Source: JAAZLS01 sp964585925 (lineage in GTDB: Bacteria; Bacillota; Dethiobacteria; DTU022). From it: 33,333 nt of DNA. The position numbers were made by a program, and so were the translations under genes. The notes under the pieces are model-generated. The model saw nothing but the letters and a program-made list of their open reading frames with translations. It was not told the origin of the DNA and made no database searches. Below, one piece after another: positions 1 to 6,758 of the stretch. The DNA is taken from NCBI GenBank assembly GCA_964585925.1, contig CAZPFS010000023.1:1-33333 (forward strand). The letters are read 5' to 3'. How positions within the stretch are numbered: the stretch's first letter is position 1; every line of letters begins with the position of its first letter.

Positions 1-298
1 CCAGCTCCCCTTTGGTGGCCATGGTGGCCCAGATTTTCTCCAGATCCTGTTTGGTGGCCATGGTGGCCCAGACTCTTTCCAGATCCTGTTTGGTAGCCAT
101 GGCAGCCCAGATTTTCTCCAGATCCTGTTTGGTAGCCATGGTGGCCCAGATTTTTTCCAGATCCTGTTTGGTAGCCATGGCAGCCCAGATTTTTTCCAGA
201 TCCTTTTTGGTGGCCATGGTGGCTTTCATTTCATCCACATCTTTGGTCAGCTTGCCTACCTGGGCCGCAATCAGCTCCAGCAAATCCCGGTCTGTCAA
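1..298 (-). CDS. Coiled-coil protein with 13-residue tandem repeats, C-terminus cut by window edge
   Basis: I do not know a function. The minus strand is open from a TTG codon at 298-296 to the window edge; the start is chosen because AAGGAGG lies about 7 bases upstream (near 307-313). The visible ~99 residues begin MTDRDLLELIAAQVGKLTKD and then repeat a 13-residue unit of the form MATKQDLEKIWA(A/T) five times, with a sixth begun at the edge. At DNA level these are 39-bp direct repeats differing at only a few positions. The pattern (charged, one Leu, Ile and Trp per unit) suggests an extended helical or coiled-coil rod. Proteins with ATKxDLExL-type repeats occur in mobile-element and thermophile genomes, usually without known function. 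No signal peptide or membrane segment is visible. The plus-strand reading of the same bases is a shadow, since it lacks a ribosome site. Copy number is likely to vary by slippage between strains. Confidence 0.75.
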   Translation of the reverse strand, partial: MTDRDLLELIAAQVGKLTKDVDEMKATMATKKDLEKIWAAMATKQDLEKIWATMATKQDLEKIWAAMATKQDLERVWATMATKQDLEKIWATMATKGEL

Positions 299-393
299 GG
301 GTATTCCCCTCCTTCGTTTTCAACTCCCCGATAATTTCGAGCGGTGTCCCGCATTGACTTTCTAGGGCCTGCATGGTAAAATCAATTTCGCAC

Positions 394-471
394 GGTGGGT
401 GTAGCTCAGTCGGTTAGAGCGCCAGGTTGTGGCCCTGGAGGCCGTGGGTTCGAATCCCATCACTCACCCCA
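394..471 (+). tRNA. tRNA-His (anticodon GTG)
   Basis: Full cloverleaf with an acceptor stem GTGGGTG/CACTCAC, a D arm GCTC/GAGC, an anticodon loop TTGTGGC carrying GTG, and a T loop TTCGAAT. The extra G at 394 pairs with the discriminator C at 468, the G-1:C73 pair that identifies tRNA-His. CCA is encoded at 469-471. It lies 31 bases before tRNA-Gln on the same strand, so the two are probably co-transcribed. Confidence 0.97.
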
Positions 472-502
472 CTGATTTTCAAAACTTATATTTTAGATGC
501 GT

Positions 503-577
503 TGGGGTGTAGCCAAGCGGCAAGGCACGGGACTTTGGCTCCCGCATGCGTAGGTTCGAATCCTACCGCCCCAGCCA
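503..577 (+). tRNA. tRNA-Gln (anticodon TTG)
   Basis: Cloverleaf with acceptor stem TGGGGTG/CGCCCCA (one G-T pair), anticodon stem CGGGA/TCCCG with loop CTTTGGC carrying TTG, T loop TTCGAAT, discriminator G and an encoded CCA at 575-577. A T-rich stretch (579-597) follows without an obvious hairpin. The next gene converges from the other strand. Confidence 0.97.
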
Positions 578-604
578 TTTTTTACCCATTTTTCCCTTCA
601 GAAC

Positions 605-1831
605 CTATTCCGGCTCAGGCTCGTCATCCAGCTCGTCGTCGTAACCTTCATCGTCCCCGGGAAATGTCTCCGTCCCCCCGAGCACTTGTGACCAATCCCA
701 ATCATCTTCCCCCGCACCTTCCCCTTCCTCCGTCATCTCCGGCGGGTATTCGCCCGGAATTTCGCTCGGTCCCTGCTCCGGCGCGGTTTCCTCCGGTTTC
801 ACCCGGGGGCCGGGCAGCGTTATCTGGGGCCGGTCTTCCACTTTGATCCCGAACAGCTCTTTGATCAGCTCCACCCTGGCCCGCTCGTCGATCACCAGGT
901 AACAGATGTCGTACTCGCCCCGGGGGGCCCACTGGATGCTCCCCGCCAGCACATGGCTTTTGATCTCCTCCGGATCGATTTCCTTGCCGTACAGGGCCAG
1001 GGCCGCCAACTGCGACATATTCAGGTCCGTGTCCACCGTTTCGGTCAATGATTTGTAAACCTGGGGTATTTTCACCAGCTTGCCGGCCTGCTTCAACTGT
1101 TTGAAGGTGGCGATCAGCAGCTCCTGCTGCCGCTGGGTGCGGCCCGTATCGCCGCCCACCCCCCGGTAGCGGCAGTACTGCAGGTAGTCTTCGCCGGAAA
1201 GCTGCCGGTAGCCCTTCTCCACCAGCACCCGTCCGTTGGTATCCTTGATCGGGATCTCCACCTCGTAGTAGATCCCCCCCAGTTTATCTACAATCTCCAC
1301 CACTCCGTCCATATCCACCGTGAAATAATAATGGATCGGTATGCCGCCCAAAAGTTCTTCCACCGTCTTCACCGTACAGGTAATCCCCGCCAGGTGAGGA
1401 TCGCCGATCCCCTTGATCCCGTACTCGTGACCGTACATGTAGGCCGAATTGATCTTGTCATAGGTGTTGTGCCCGTATATATTCACATAGCTGTCCCGGG
1501 GTATGCTCAGCAGGGCCATCTCGGCGCTGCGGAAATTTACCGAAACCACGATCATCGTATCGGGGCGGTAGACCGAATAGACTTTGTCTCTCTCGGCGGT
1601 GCGATCAAAGCCCATCAGCAAAAAATTTACCACGTCTTTGTCAAAATTTTTGGCGATCTCGGTTTCCCAGGACTCATCTACTTCCGGATCGGAAGGCCTG
1701 AGGATTTCCAAAGGATGGCGCAAATGGCTCCAGGCCAGGCTCCCGCTGAGCACTACCACCGCCAGCAGGACTGCCGAAACCAGAAACATCCGTTTTCTTT
1801 TCCTCTGTTCTCGCTTGTTTTTTTCTTTCAT
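605..1831 (-). CDS. LytR-CpsA-Psr (LCP) family cell-wall polymer transferase
   Basis: LCP enzymes transfer lipid-linked secondary polymers (teichoic acids, capsule, other wall glycans) onto peptidoglycan outside the membrane. The ~408-residue product starts with a basic stretch (MKEKNKREQRKRKRM) followed by one membrane helix of about 20 hydrophobic residues, as expected for an N-in/C-out enzyme. The LCP domain follows, with the typical NFLLMGFDR, RPDTMIVVSV and SIPRDSYVNI blocks, the DKINSAYMYG segment and a late QYCRYR block with an R-T-Q-R-Q-Q-E segment. The C-terminus is a Pro/Glu/Asp-rich tail of about 65 residues, very acidic at the end. I chose ATG 1831 because GAGGTGGGCGG precedes it; an upstream in-frame ATG (1879) lacks a ribosome site. 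It lies downstream of a surface lipoprotein gene, and wall-glycan genes lie 11-17 kb away. Confidence 0.93.
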   Translation of the reverse strand: MKEKNKREQRKRKRMFLVSAVLLAVVVLSGSLAWSHLRHPLEILRPSDPEVDESWETEIAKNFDKDVVNFLLMGFDRTAERDKVYSVYRPDTMIVVSVNFRSAEMALLSIPRDSYVNIYGHNTYDKINSAYMYGHEYGIKGIGDPHLAGITCTVKTVEELLGGIPIHYYFTVDMDGVVEIVDKLGGIYYEVEIPIKDTNGRVLVEKGYRQLSGEDYLQYCRYRGVGGDTGRTQRQQELLIATFKQLKQAGKLVKIPQVYKSLTETVDTDLNMSQLAALALYGKEIDPEEIKSHVLAGSIQWAPRGEYDICYLVIDERARVELIKELFGIKVEDRPQITLPGPRVKPEETAPEQGPSEIPGEYPPEMTEEGEGAGEDDWDWSQVLGGTETFPGDDEGYDDELDDEPEPE

Positions 1832-1897
1832 CAACCGCCCACCTCGACCGCTGATATATTTTTCTGCCTGCCCAAACATTGCAGTTGCTATTTACAT

Positions 1898-1926
1898 AGT
1901 TTACCTTATCGCGCCCAAAGCCGCAA
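1898..1926 (-). promoter_or_regulatory. Candidate sigma-A promoter for the LCP gene
   Basis: On the minus strand TTGCGG (1926-1921) and TAAACT (1903-1898) are separated by exactly 17 bases, about 65 bases before the LCP start codon. Both hexamers are only fair matches, so this is tentative. Confidence 0.35.
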
Positions 1927-1979
1927 TAACCGCTGACCCATATAATGTGCGTTTGTTGGCAATTATATCCATCCCCCGG

Positions 1980-3209
1980 CTAGGGTTTGATCTTTACCAG
2001 GTAAACGTCCCGATTTCCGCGGCCCTCCTGTTCGATCCACCCCGCCACCACGTAGCTGTCGTCGTCCGCCTGTACCGCCGACAAGGCGGCGCTGTTTTGC
2101 CCTCCGCCCAGATAAATTACCCACTGTTTCTTTCCCTCCCGGTCGGCCCTGGCCAGCGAAATACCCCGGTAGCCGTCCAGATCCATAACCTGCCCCAGGA
2201 TCAAAAATCCCCCCTCCCGGGCGGGATGGACCGACAGGCCGAGGTAGCTCTCGTTGCTGTCTATATTTTTTTCCCACTTTTTGCGGCCTTCCGGATCAAC
2301 CCCGGCCAGGTAAACGCTGGTGGTGCCGCTGGCATAGGAAAAAGACTGGCCGGCCACCACGTAGTCTCCTTCCTTTTCCGGCTGCACCAAAAAACCCACC
2401 TCGTCGCCGGCTCCCCCCAAAGCCTGCTCCCACACCGGTTTGCCGGCGGGGTCTACCCGGACCAGGTAAATATCCCTTTCCCCGGCGAACCCGGAGCCCT
2501 CCTCCGAGCCCGACACCCAGCCCGCGGCCAAAAAGCCGTCCCCGGTCTCCAGCACATAGCTGCCGGTGCTGCGGCTGCCCCCGCAAAAATTTGACGCCCA
2601 CTGTTTACGGCCCTGGGCATTGACCTTCAGCAGATACAGCTCCCGGCGGTTGTTGTGGGATTCGGTCCACCCGGCGGCGATGTAGCCCCCGTTCGAAGCG
2701 GAGTCGACAAAAAGCAGGTTTTCGCCCCCCCCGTCGCCGTAAAAACGCTCCCATTCCAGTTCCCCCCGCCGGTCGGTCTTCACCAGATAAGCCTCGTTCC
2801 GGCCGCCCCGGGCGATCTGGCCGGCCACAATATAGCCTCCGTCGGCGGTCTGACGCGCGCAATACCCGGCGGCCCTTCCCGCGCCTCCCAAGTTTCGTTC
2901 CCACTCCAGGTTGCCGGCCTGGTCCACCTTTGCCAGGTACAGCTCCCCTCCGCCGTCTTCAGCCGGGGTAATCTGCCCGGTGATAATGAACCCTTTATCT
3001 TCGGTTTGCTGCACGCTGTACGCGCAGCCGGGCCCCGGCCCCCCCAGGGATTGTTCCCACTCCACCGTGGACACCACCGGTTCGATGGGAGGCGGCCCCT
3101 GGTCTTCGGCGCAACCGGCCGTTGCGGCCAGGATAAGGATAAGCAAACCCAAACCCGCCCTTCGCCGAAAACCCCGGGCTTTCCCGGCGGCGCCCCAGAA
3201 ATTAAACAT
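1980..3209 (-). CDS. Surface lipoprotein, beta-propeller-type repeats
   Basis: The 409-residue product has a basic N-terminus, a hydrophobic helix and a lipobox-like ATAGC with Cys near residue 33, so it is probably a lipid-anchored exported protein. The rest is seven or so repeats of about 50 residues, each with a [D/E]GG[Y/F]I(V/I)AG(Q/W) strand, a YL(V/A)K(V/T)D strand, then G(N/R)xxWE. This is the pattern of DGGYIVAG-type propeller proteins, which adopt a beta-propeller fold related to PQQ/WD-like blades. No catalytic residues are recognisable and a binding or scaffold role is only inferred. The start ATG at 3209 has AAGGAG about 11 bases upstream. It precedes the LCP gene on the same strand by 148 bases, with a possible separate promoter between them. 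The family name is less certain than the fold. Confidence 0.82.
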   Translation of the reverse strand: MFNFWGAAGKARGFRRRAGLGLLILILAATAGCAEDQGPPPIEPVVSTVEWEQSLGGPGPGCAYSVQQTEDKGFIITGQITPAEDGGGELYLAKVDQAGNLEWERNLGGAGRAAGYCARQTADGGYIVAGQIARGGRNEAYLVKTDRRGELEWERFYGDGGGENLLFVDSASNGGYIAAGWTESHNNRRELYLLKVNAQGRKQWASNFCGGSRSTGSYVLETGDGFLAAGWVSGSEEGSGFAGERDIYLVRVDPAGKPVWEQALGGAGDEVGFLVQPEKEGDYVVAGQSFSYASGTTSVYLAGVDPEGRKKWEKNIDSNESYLGLSVHPAREGGFLILGQVMDLDGYRGISLARADREGKKQWVIYLGGGQNSAALSAVQADDDSYVVAGWIEQEGRGNRDVYLVKIKP

Positions 3210-3395
3210 GCCCTCACTTCTCCTTTTAACCGGCGCTCGTTCTTCGTCCGCAGGCCGGACCCGAAAAAAATCGGGTTTGCCGGTTAATTATCCGTCGGAC
3301 AAATCTGCTGCCGAAACTTACAAATTCCACACCGGAGCCGCAATTTCCTTCCTTATATAGGAGCAGGGGGGCCGCAAATCGGTTCCCCGAACCCC

Positions 3396-3635
3396 CGATG
3401 GGGACAGACCTATCCTGCAGGCCTGTCCCCTGACCCCTCAATAGGGGGGCCGGGGGGATTTGATCCCTCCCTCCCTCCCGATGGGGACAGACCTATCTTG
3501 CAGGCCTGTCCCCTGACCCCTAATAGGGGGGCCGGGGGGATTTGTTACCCCCTCCCTCCCGATGGGGACAGACCTATCCTGCAGGCCTGTCCCCTGACCC
3601 CTCAATAGGAGGGCCGGGGTGGGGGTGGTTCCCCC
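3396..3635. repeat. Three tandem copies of an ~82-bp unit, each with a 31-nt hairpin
   Basis: Units start near 3396, 3479 and 3560 (83- and 81-bp spacing). Each carries a hairpin at 3400-3430, 3483-3513 and 3564-3594, made of 12-base arms and a 7-base loop (ATCCTGC or ATCTTGC; GCAGGAT or GCAAGAT on the minus strand). A C-rich/G-rich tail follows each hairpin and can form a second short stem. Copies of the same hairpin occur at 11321 and 13486, with a decayed one near 8453. Together with the unremarkable bases 3210-3395, this fills the gap between the lipoprotein and the next gene upstream. Confidence 0.9.
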
Positions 3636-3640
3636 CCATT

Positions 3641-3666
3641 AAAAAAGCCGGAGTCCCTGCTCCGGC
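3641..3666 (-). terminator. Rho-independent terminator of the secreted-protein gene
   Basis: On the minus strand a perfect 7-bp stem GCCGGAG/CTCCGGC with a 6-base loop is followed by six Ts (3646-3641). It lies about 37 bases after the stop of the gene at 3704. Confidence 0.85.
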
Positions 3667-3703
3667 CAGAATCAACTTATCCGTTTACGGCCCCGCGGCC
3701 CGA

Positions 3704-4405
3704 CTAGTAAGCGTCGATGATCTCCCGGACCGCCTCCAGGCGTTTCGCCGCCTCCGCCTCCTCCTCCGCCGTGAAATGCTCATCCCGGCAGATCAGGTAT
3801 TGATGGAACGCGTCCCAGTAAGCGAGCTTCGCCCCCCAGAACATATTCCAGCCGGACTCCTCGTCAAGGGCTCCCGCCAGCTCTTCTGCCCTTTCCATGA
3901 GCGCCCAGAAAGGGCACGGCGCGACCGCAGTCGCCTCCGGCTCGATCACCATCTCGCCCGGCAGGAAACCCCCTTCGCCGTAGGAATAGTAGCCCTTCGC
4001 CGCCCTGTAGAAAGGATTCCGGTAGTACAAGTCGCCAGAAAATCCTGCTCCAAAACATCCCAATAATTTTAACTGCCCATCCACATCAACCTGAACGCCC
4101 TTTTTGTTGCCAATACTGCCCAGTTCAAATTGATAACTTGAAGTCCAGTTGCGAAACAGCCCGGGGAAATCCTTTTCGCCTTCCACATCCCCGCTGACCG
4201 TCACGGAACCAATGCAGAACGGTCTGTTAAGCTCCACACCGACGGTCAAATTTTTGTGTTCATCACAATCAACCGTCATTGTTCCCATGTTTATACCAGT
4301 TAGCTTGCCTGTTAAATCAGCCGACTTCGCAGATGCCGCCGAAACCGCCAAGGCGAAGGTTAGCAACATCACCGCCAGGCAAAAAAATATTTTTTTCCCC
4401 TTCAC
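3704..4405 (-). CDS. Secreted protein of unknown function
   Basis: Not recognised. The 233-residue product begins with a signal peptide: basic MKGKK, a hydrophobic stretch, then AVSAASA before KSADLTG, so cleavage after about residue 26 is likely. The mature part has three cysteines in its first 125 residues and beta-like alternation in its first half. A tail of about 90 residues is rich in aromatic and acidic residues and ends in a helix-like EEEAEAAKRLEAVREIIDAY. The start is a GTG at 4405-4403, preceded by an AAGGGGAAG-type ribosome site. It has its own terminator (3641-3666) and is divergent from the CWB2 surface genes, so it is probably a single-gene transcript. Its signal peptide and its position among surface genes suggest an envelope or extracellular role, which is inference only. 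Confidence 0.75.
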   Translation of the reverse strand: MKGKKIFFCLAVMLLTFALAVSAASAKSADLTGKLTGINMGTMTVDCDEHKNLTVGVELNRPFCIGSVTVSGDVEGEKDFPGLFRNWTSSYQFELGSIGNKKGVQVDVDGQLKLLGCFGAGFSGDLYYRNPFYRAAKGYYSYGEGGFLPGEMVIEPEATAVAPCPFWALMERAEELAGALDEESGWNMFWGAKLAYWDAFHQYLICRDEHFTAEEEAEAAKRLEAVREIIDAY

Positions 4406-4666
4406 TTTATCACTTCCCCTTAATTTATTATGTCCGGTTCGCTATTCGATTTGTTTTAAGATTATTTTCCTTCTCCGTTGGGCGTCACCTCCAACGGACG
4501 GCAAACCGCCCTCCTTTGCCTTGGTTGCTCCCAAAATCAGCAGTTACAGATATTTTATTAACCCCGCGGCATAATTATTCGCGAGCCCTGATCCTGCCTG
4601 AAAGCCCTCCCTCCCGCCGGGGCGGGTTGTCCCCTGCGCCGCCTATCGTATGGATTGTATCACCGG

Positions 4667-4710
4667 CCGGTTAAATTCCGGTAAAATCCCGGTTACATTA
4701 CGGTTAAATC
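4667..4710 (+). promoter_or_regulatory. Four 11-bp direct repeats, candidate response-regulator operator
   Basis: Units CCGGTTAAATT, CCGGTAAAATC, CCGGTTACATT and ACGGTTAAATC follow each other with no gap at exactly 11-bp spacing (about one helical turn). A TTAAAT/TTACAT-like hexamer repeated every 11 bp is the layout of OmpR/PhoB-family binding sites such as the Bacillus Pho box. The array ends 52 bases before the -35 of the CWB2 promoter. The protein that binds is unknown and no regulator gene is in the window. Confidence 0.5.
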
Positions 4711-4762
4711 TGGCTCAACCGCCGGTTCCTGCCAAGCAATAGTTATCCAAGTTATAAAATGC

Positions 4763-4791
4763 TTGACATATTTGTTAAATTACCTTAATAT
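4763..4791 (+). promoter_or_regulatory. Sigma-A promoter of the CWB2 surface genes
   Basis: A perfect TTGACA (4763-4768), a 17-base AT-rich spacer and TAATAT (4786-4791). Transcription would begin near 4798, giving a leader of about 190 bases before the ATG at 4986. This is the best promoter match seen in the window and fits an abundant surface protein. Confidence 0.8.
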
Positions 4792-4841
4792 ATTGGACGG
4801 TGAGAGAATTTTGTTAACTAAATTTAATATTTTTGACGATC

Positions 4842-4866
4842 CCGGCAGGAATATTTCTCCTGCCGG
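4842..4866 (+). other. Hairpin in the 5' leader of the CWB2 mRNA
   Basis: A perfect 9-bp stem CCGGCAGGA/TCCTGCCGG with loop ATATTTC. No T run follows, so it is not a standard terminator. It lies about 45 bases after the inferred transcription start and may act as a stabiliser or regulatory structure; that role is inferred. Confidence 0.6.
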
Positions 4867-4954
4867 CGAATTAATTACTGGAATTGGTAAGGGGGGGTGA
4901 TCAAGCGGTTAGCAAGCGCAAGTAAACCCTTAAAAGGCTAAAAAGAGTTGTAAG

Positions 4955-5059
4955 CAGGCTAAAATTTAAGGAGGTTTAATAAATCATGTTGAAACGCCGT
5001 ATCCTAGTTTTAACCCTGGTGGCGCTGATGCTGGCCCTGCCGGTAGTAGCCGCCGCCGC
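4955..5059 (+). repeat. 105-bp direct repeat, copy 1 (ribosome site and signal-peptide region)
   Basis: Identical base for base to 6654-6758, at a distance of 1699 bp. It spans the last bases of the leader, the AAGGAGG ribosome site, the start codon and most of the signal peptide. The identity ends abruptly at 5060 (C against T), after which the two genes diverge. Confidence 0.95.
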
Positions 5060-6617
5060 CTCGGCGGTGGACTTCAAGGACGACAACCTGCAAGCCGCCG
5101 TAAAAGAAGAATTTGCCAACCTGGGCCGGTTTGTTGAAGTATCCAAGATCCCCCAGGCCGATATGAAGCTCTTGAAGAAGCTTTACGCCAAGGGAGGCTA
5201 TGCCTCTAATTTGGATGATGCCGATGAGTTCGAGGTAATCACCAACCTCGCCGGACTGGAGTACGCCCTCAACCTGGGGGCCCTCGATCTCAGCAATAAC
5301 AAAATAAAGGACCTGGCGCCCATCCGCAACCTCTCACTGCATTTCCTGGACATTACAGGTAATTGTATGGAACTAAATGACGATGGAACCGGATTTGAAG
5401 AAGGTTCCAACGCCTTCTCCTACAACCCCAGTTCGGCCCAGATGAAGATCCTGCAGGAGATCCAGAATCAGGGAGCAGTGGTCTGCCATGACGGACCTGT
5501 TAAGCGCATCAGCGGCCCCGATCGCTACCAGACCGCCATCCGCATCTGGCAGAACATGTACACCAGGGGATTTGATGAGGATGATGGTGAGTTTGTTATG
5601 AATTACGAAGGCGGCGACACCATCATCCTGACCCGCGGGGACGACTATGTGGACGCTCTGGTGGGCGCCCCCCTGGCCTTTACCCTGGGGATGGGAAACG
5701 GTGGGGGTGAGACGCCGGATATCCCGATCCCGGCGCCGATCCTGCTCACCACCCCCAACAAGCTGCACCAGGCCACCAAGGCCGCCGTGTTGGACTACCT
5801 GGACAAGACCGATCTGAAGCAATTCAACATCTATGTGCTGGGCGGAACCGCCGCGGTCAGCGACGCGGTGGTCAACGAGCTGATTTACGCCATCGAGACC
5901 GAATTCGAAGGGTTGGACATTAAAACCGTACGCATCGGCGGGGCCGATCGCTACGAGACGGCGGTAAAGATCGCCAAGAGGCTTGATGTGGATGATGATG
6001 ACGTCGAACTGATCTTTGCCTCCGGCGAGAACTTCCCCGACGCCCTGGCCGCCGCCCCCTACGCGGCTATGTTTGATGTCCCCATCCTGCTCACCAAGAA
6101 AGATGCGCTGCCGGGCTGCGTGGTGGATTACCTGAAAGAGCTGGGTGAGGATATTCTCCTAGGAGAAGAAAATGATGAGAATCTATTTGAGGCGGTGGCA
6201 GTCGGCGGGTCGGCTGTAATCAGCGAGAAGCTGCTCGATCAACTAAAAAGCCTTAAGTACCGGTTTGAGGGCCAAAACATGCCGGTATTTGCCGATGACG
6301 GCATAACCCGGGCCTGGGGCGCCGATCGCTACGCCACCTCGGTGGAACTGGCCAAACATTATAACCTTATTAACGAAGATGGAGCCGTTACCGGTGATTT
6401 CTTCGTGGCCACCGGTGAGAATTACGCCGACGCCCTGACCGGAGCGGTGCCTGCGGCCGGGGCTGGAAGTGGGATCCTGCTGGTAAGAAAAGACACCATC
6501 CCGGCAGCGGTGGCGAAAGCCGTTGATTCGGATGATGAATTTAACGCCTTCATCCTTGGCGGAGAGGCAGCGGTCAGCCTGCATAACGCGGTCTCACTGT
6601 TTAACCTGGTTCGCTAA
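4986..6617 (+). CDS. Surface protein: signal peptide, LRR-like cap, three CWB2 repeats (paralogue A)
   Basis: CWB2 (cell-wall-binding repeat 2) modules hold proteins non-covalently on an anionic secondary wall polymer, as in the Clostridioides difficile Cwp family. The 543-residue product has a signal peptide (residues 1-27, VVAAAASA end). A leucine-rich N-terminal part follows (about 28-150), with an internalin-type cap (VDFKDDNLQAAV) and LDLSNNKIKDLAPIRNL. CWB2 repeats start near residues 172 (ISGPDRYQTA), 315 (IGGADRYETA) and 441 (WGADRYATS). Relative to the autolysin at 9019, each repeat carries extra acidic residues in the loop after the DRYxT helix. The ribosome site AAGGAGG lies 12 bases upstream of the ATG. 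The gene follows a strong promoter and is 67 bases upstream of its paralogue, so the two probably share a transcript. The function beyond wall attachment is unknown. Confidence 0.92.
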   Translation: MLKRRILVLTLVALMLALPVVAAAASAVDFKDDNLQAAVKEEFANLGRFVEVSKIPQADMKLLKKLYAKGGYASNLDDADEFEVITNLAGLEYALNLGALDLSNNKIKDLAPIRNLSLHFLDITGNCMELNDDGTGFEEGSNAFSYNPSSAQMKILQEIQNQGAVVCHDGPVKRISGPDRYQTAIRIWQNMYTRGFDEDDGEFVMNYEGGDTIILTRGDDYVDALVGAPLAFTLGMGNGGGETPDIPIPAPILLTTPNKLHQATKAAVLDYLDKTDLKQFNIYVLGGTAAVSDAVVNELIYAIETEFEGLDIKTVRIGGADRYETAVKIAKRLDVDDDDVELIFASGENFPDALAAAPYAAMFDVPILLTKKDALPGCVVDYLKELGEDILLGEENDENLFEAVAVGGSAVISEKLLDQLKSLKYRFEGQNMPVFADDGITRAWGADRYATSVELAKHYNLINEDGAVTGDFFVATGENYADALTGAVPAAGAGSGILLVRKDTIPAAVAKAVDSDDEFNAFILGGEAAVSLHNAVSLFNLVR

Positions 6618-6653
6618 GTCAAGGTTTGCCCTTGGCTTATAACCGGTTGTGGA

Positions 6654-6758
6654 CAGGCTAAAATTTAAGGAGGTTTAATAAATCATGTTGAAACGCCGTA
6701 TCCTAGTTTTAACCCTGGTGGCGCTGATGCTGGCCCTGCCGGTAGTAGCCGCCGCCGC
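6654..6758 (+). repeat. 105-bp direct repeat, copy 2
   Basis: Identical to 4955-5059. It gives paralogue B the same ribosome site and the same first 24 or so codons as paralogue A, although the rest of the two genes differ at many positions. Confidence 0.95.

Larger units (their letters stand above)
4406..4985. other. Divergent intergenic region upstream of the CWB2 pair
   Basis: This 580-bp gap holds a short hairpin without a T run (4475-4497, CCGTTGG/CCAACGG), four 11-bp direct repeats (4667-4710), a strong promoter (4763-4791), and a long 5' leader with a 9-bp hairpin (4842-4866). From about 4760 it is markedly more AT-rich than the genes. I looked for known riboswitch cores and recognised none. 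Confidence 0.6.

Noticed and set aside
1331..2594. Long plus-strand open frames opposite the LCP and lipoprotein genes
   Set aside because: Antisense shadows without ribosome sites; the minus-strand genes have clear domains, lipobox and start signals.
4842..4930. Riboswitch upstream of the CWB2 operon
   Set aside because: I looked for c-di-GMP, cobalamin, SAM, TPP, T-box and similar cores and found no convincing conserved motif; only the simple hairpin stands.
4897..4941. Leader peptide of 14 codons in the CWB2 5' leader
   Set aside because: The GTG start has G-rich sequence directly against it, no proper spacing, and the peptide has no regulatory codon pattern. Kept only as a remark in the leader finding.
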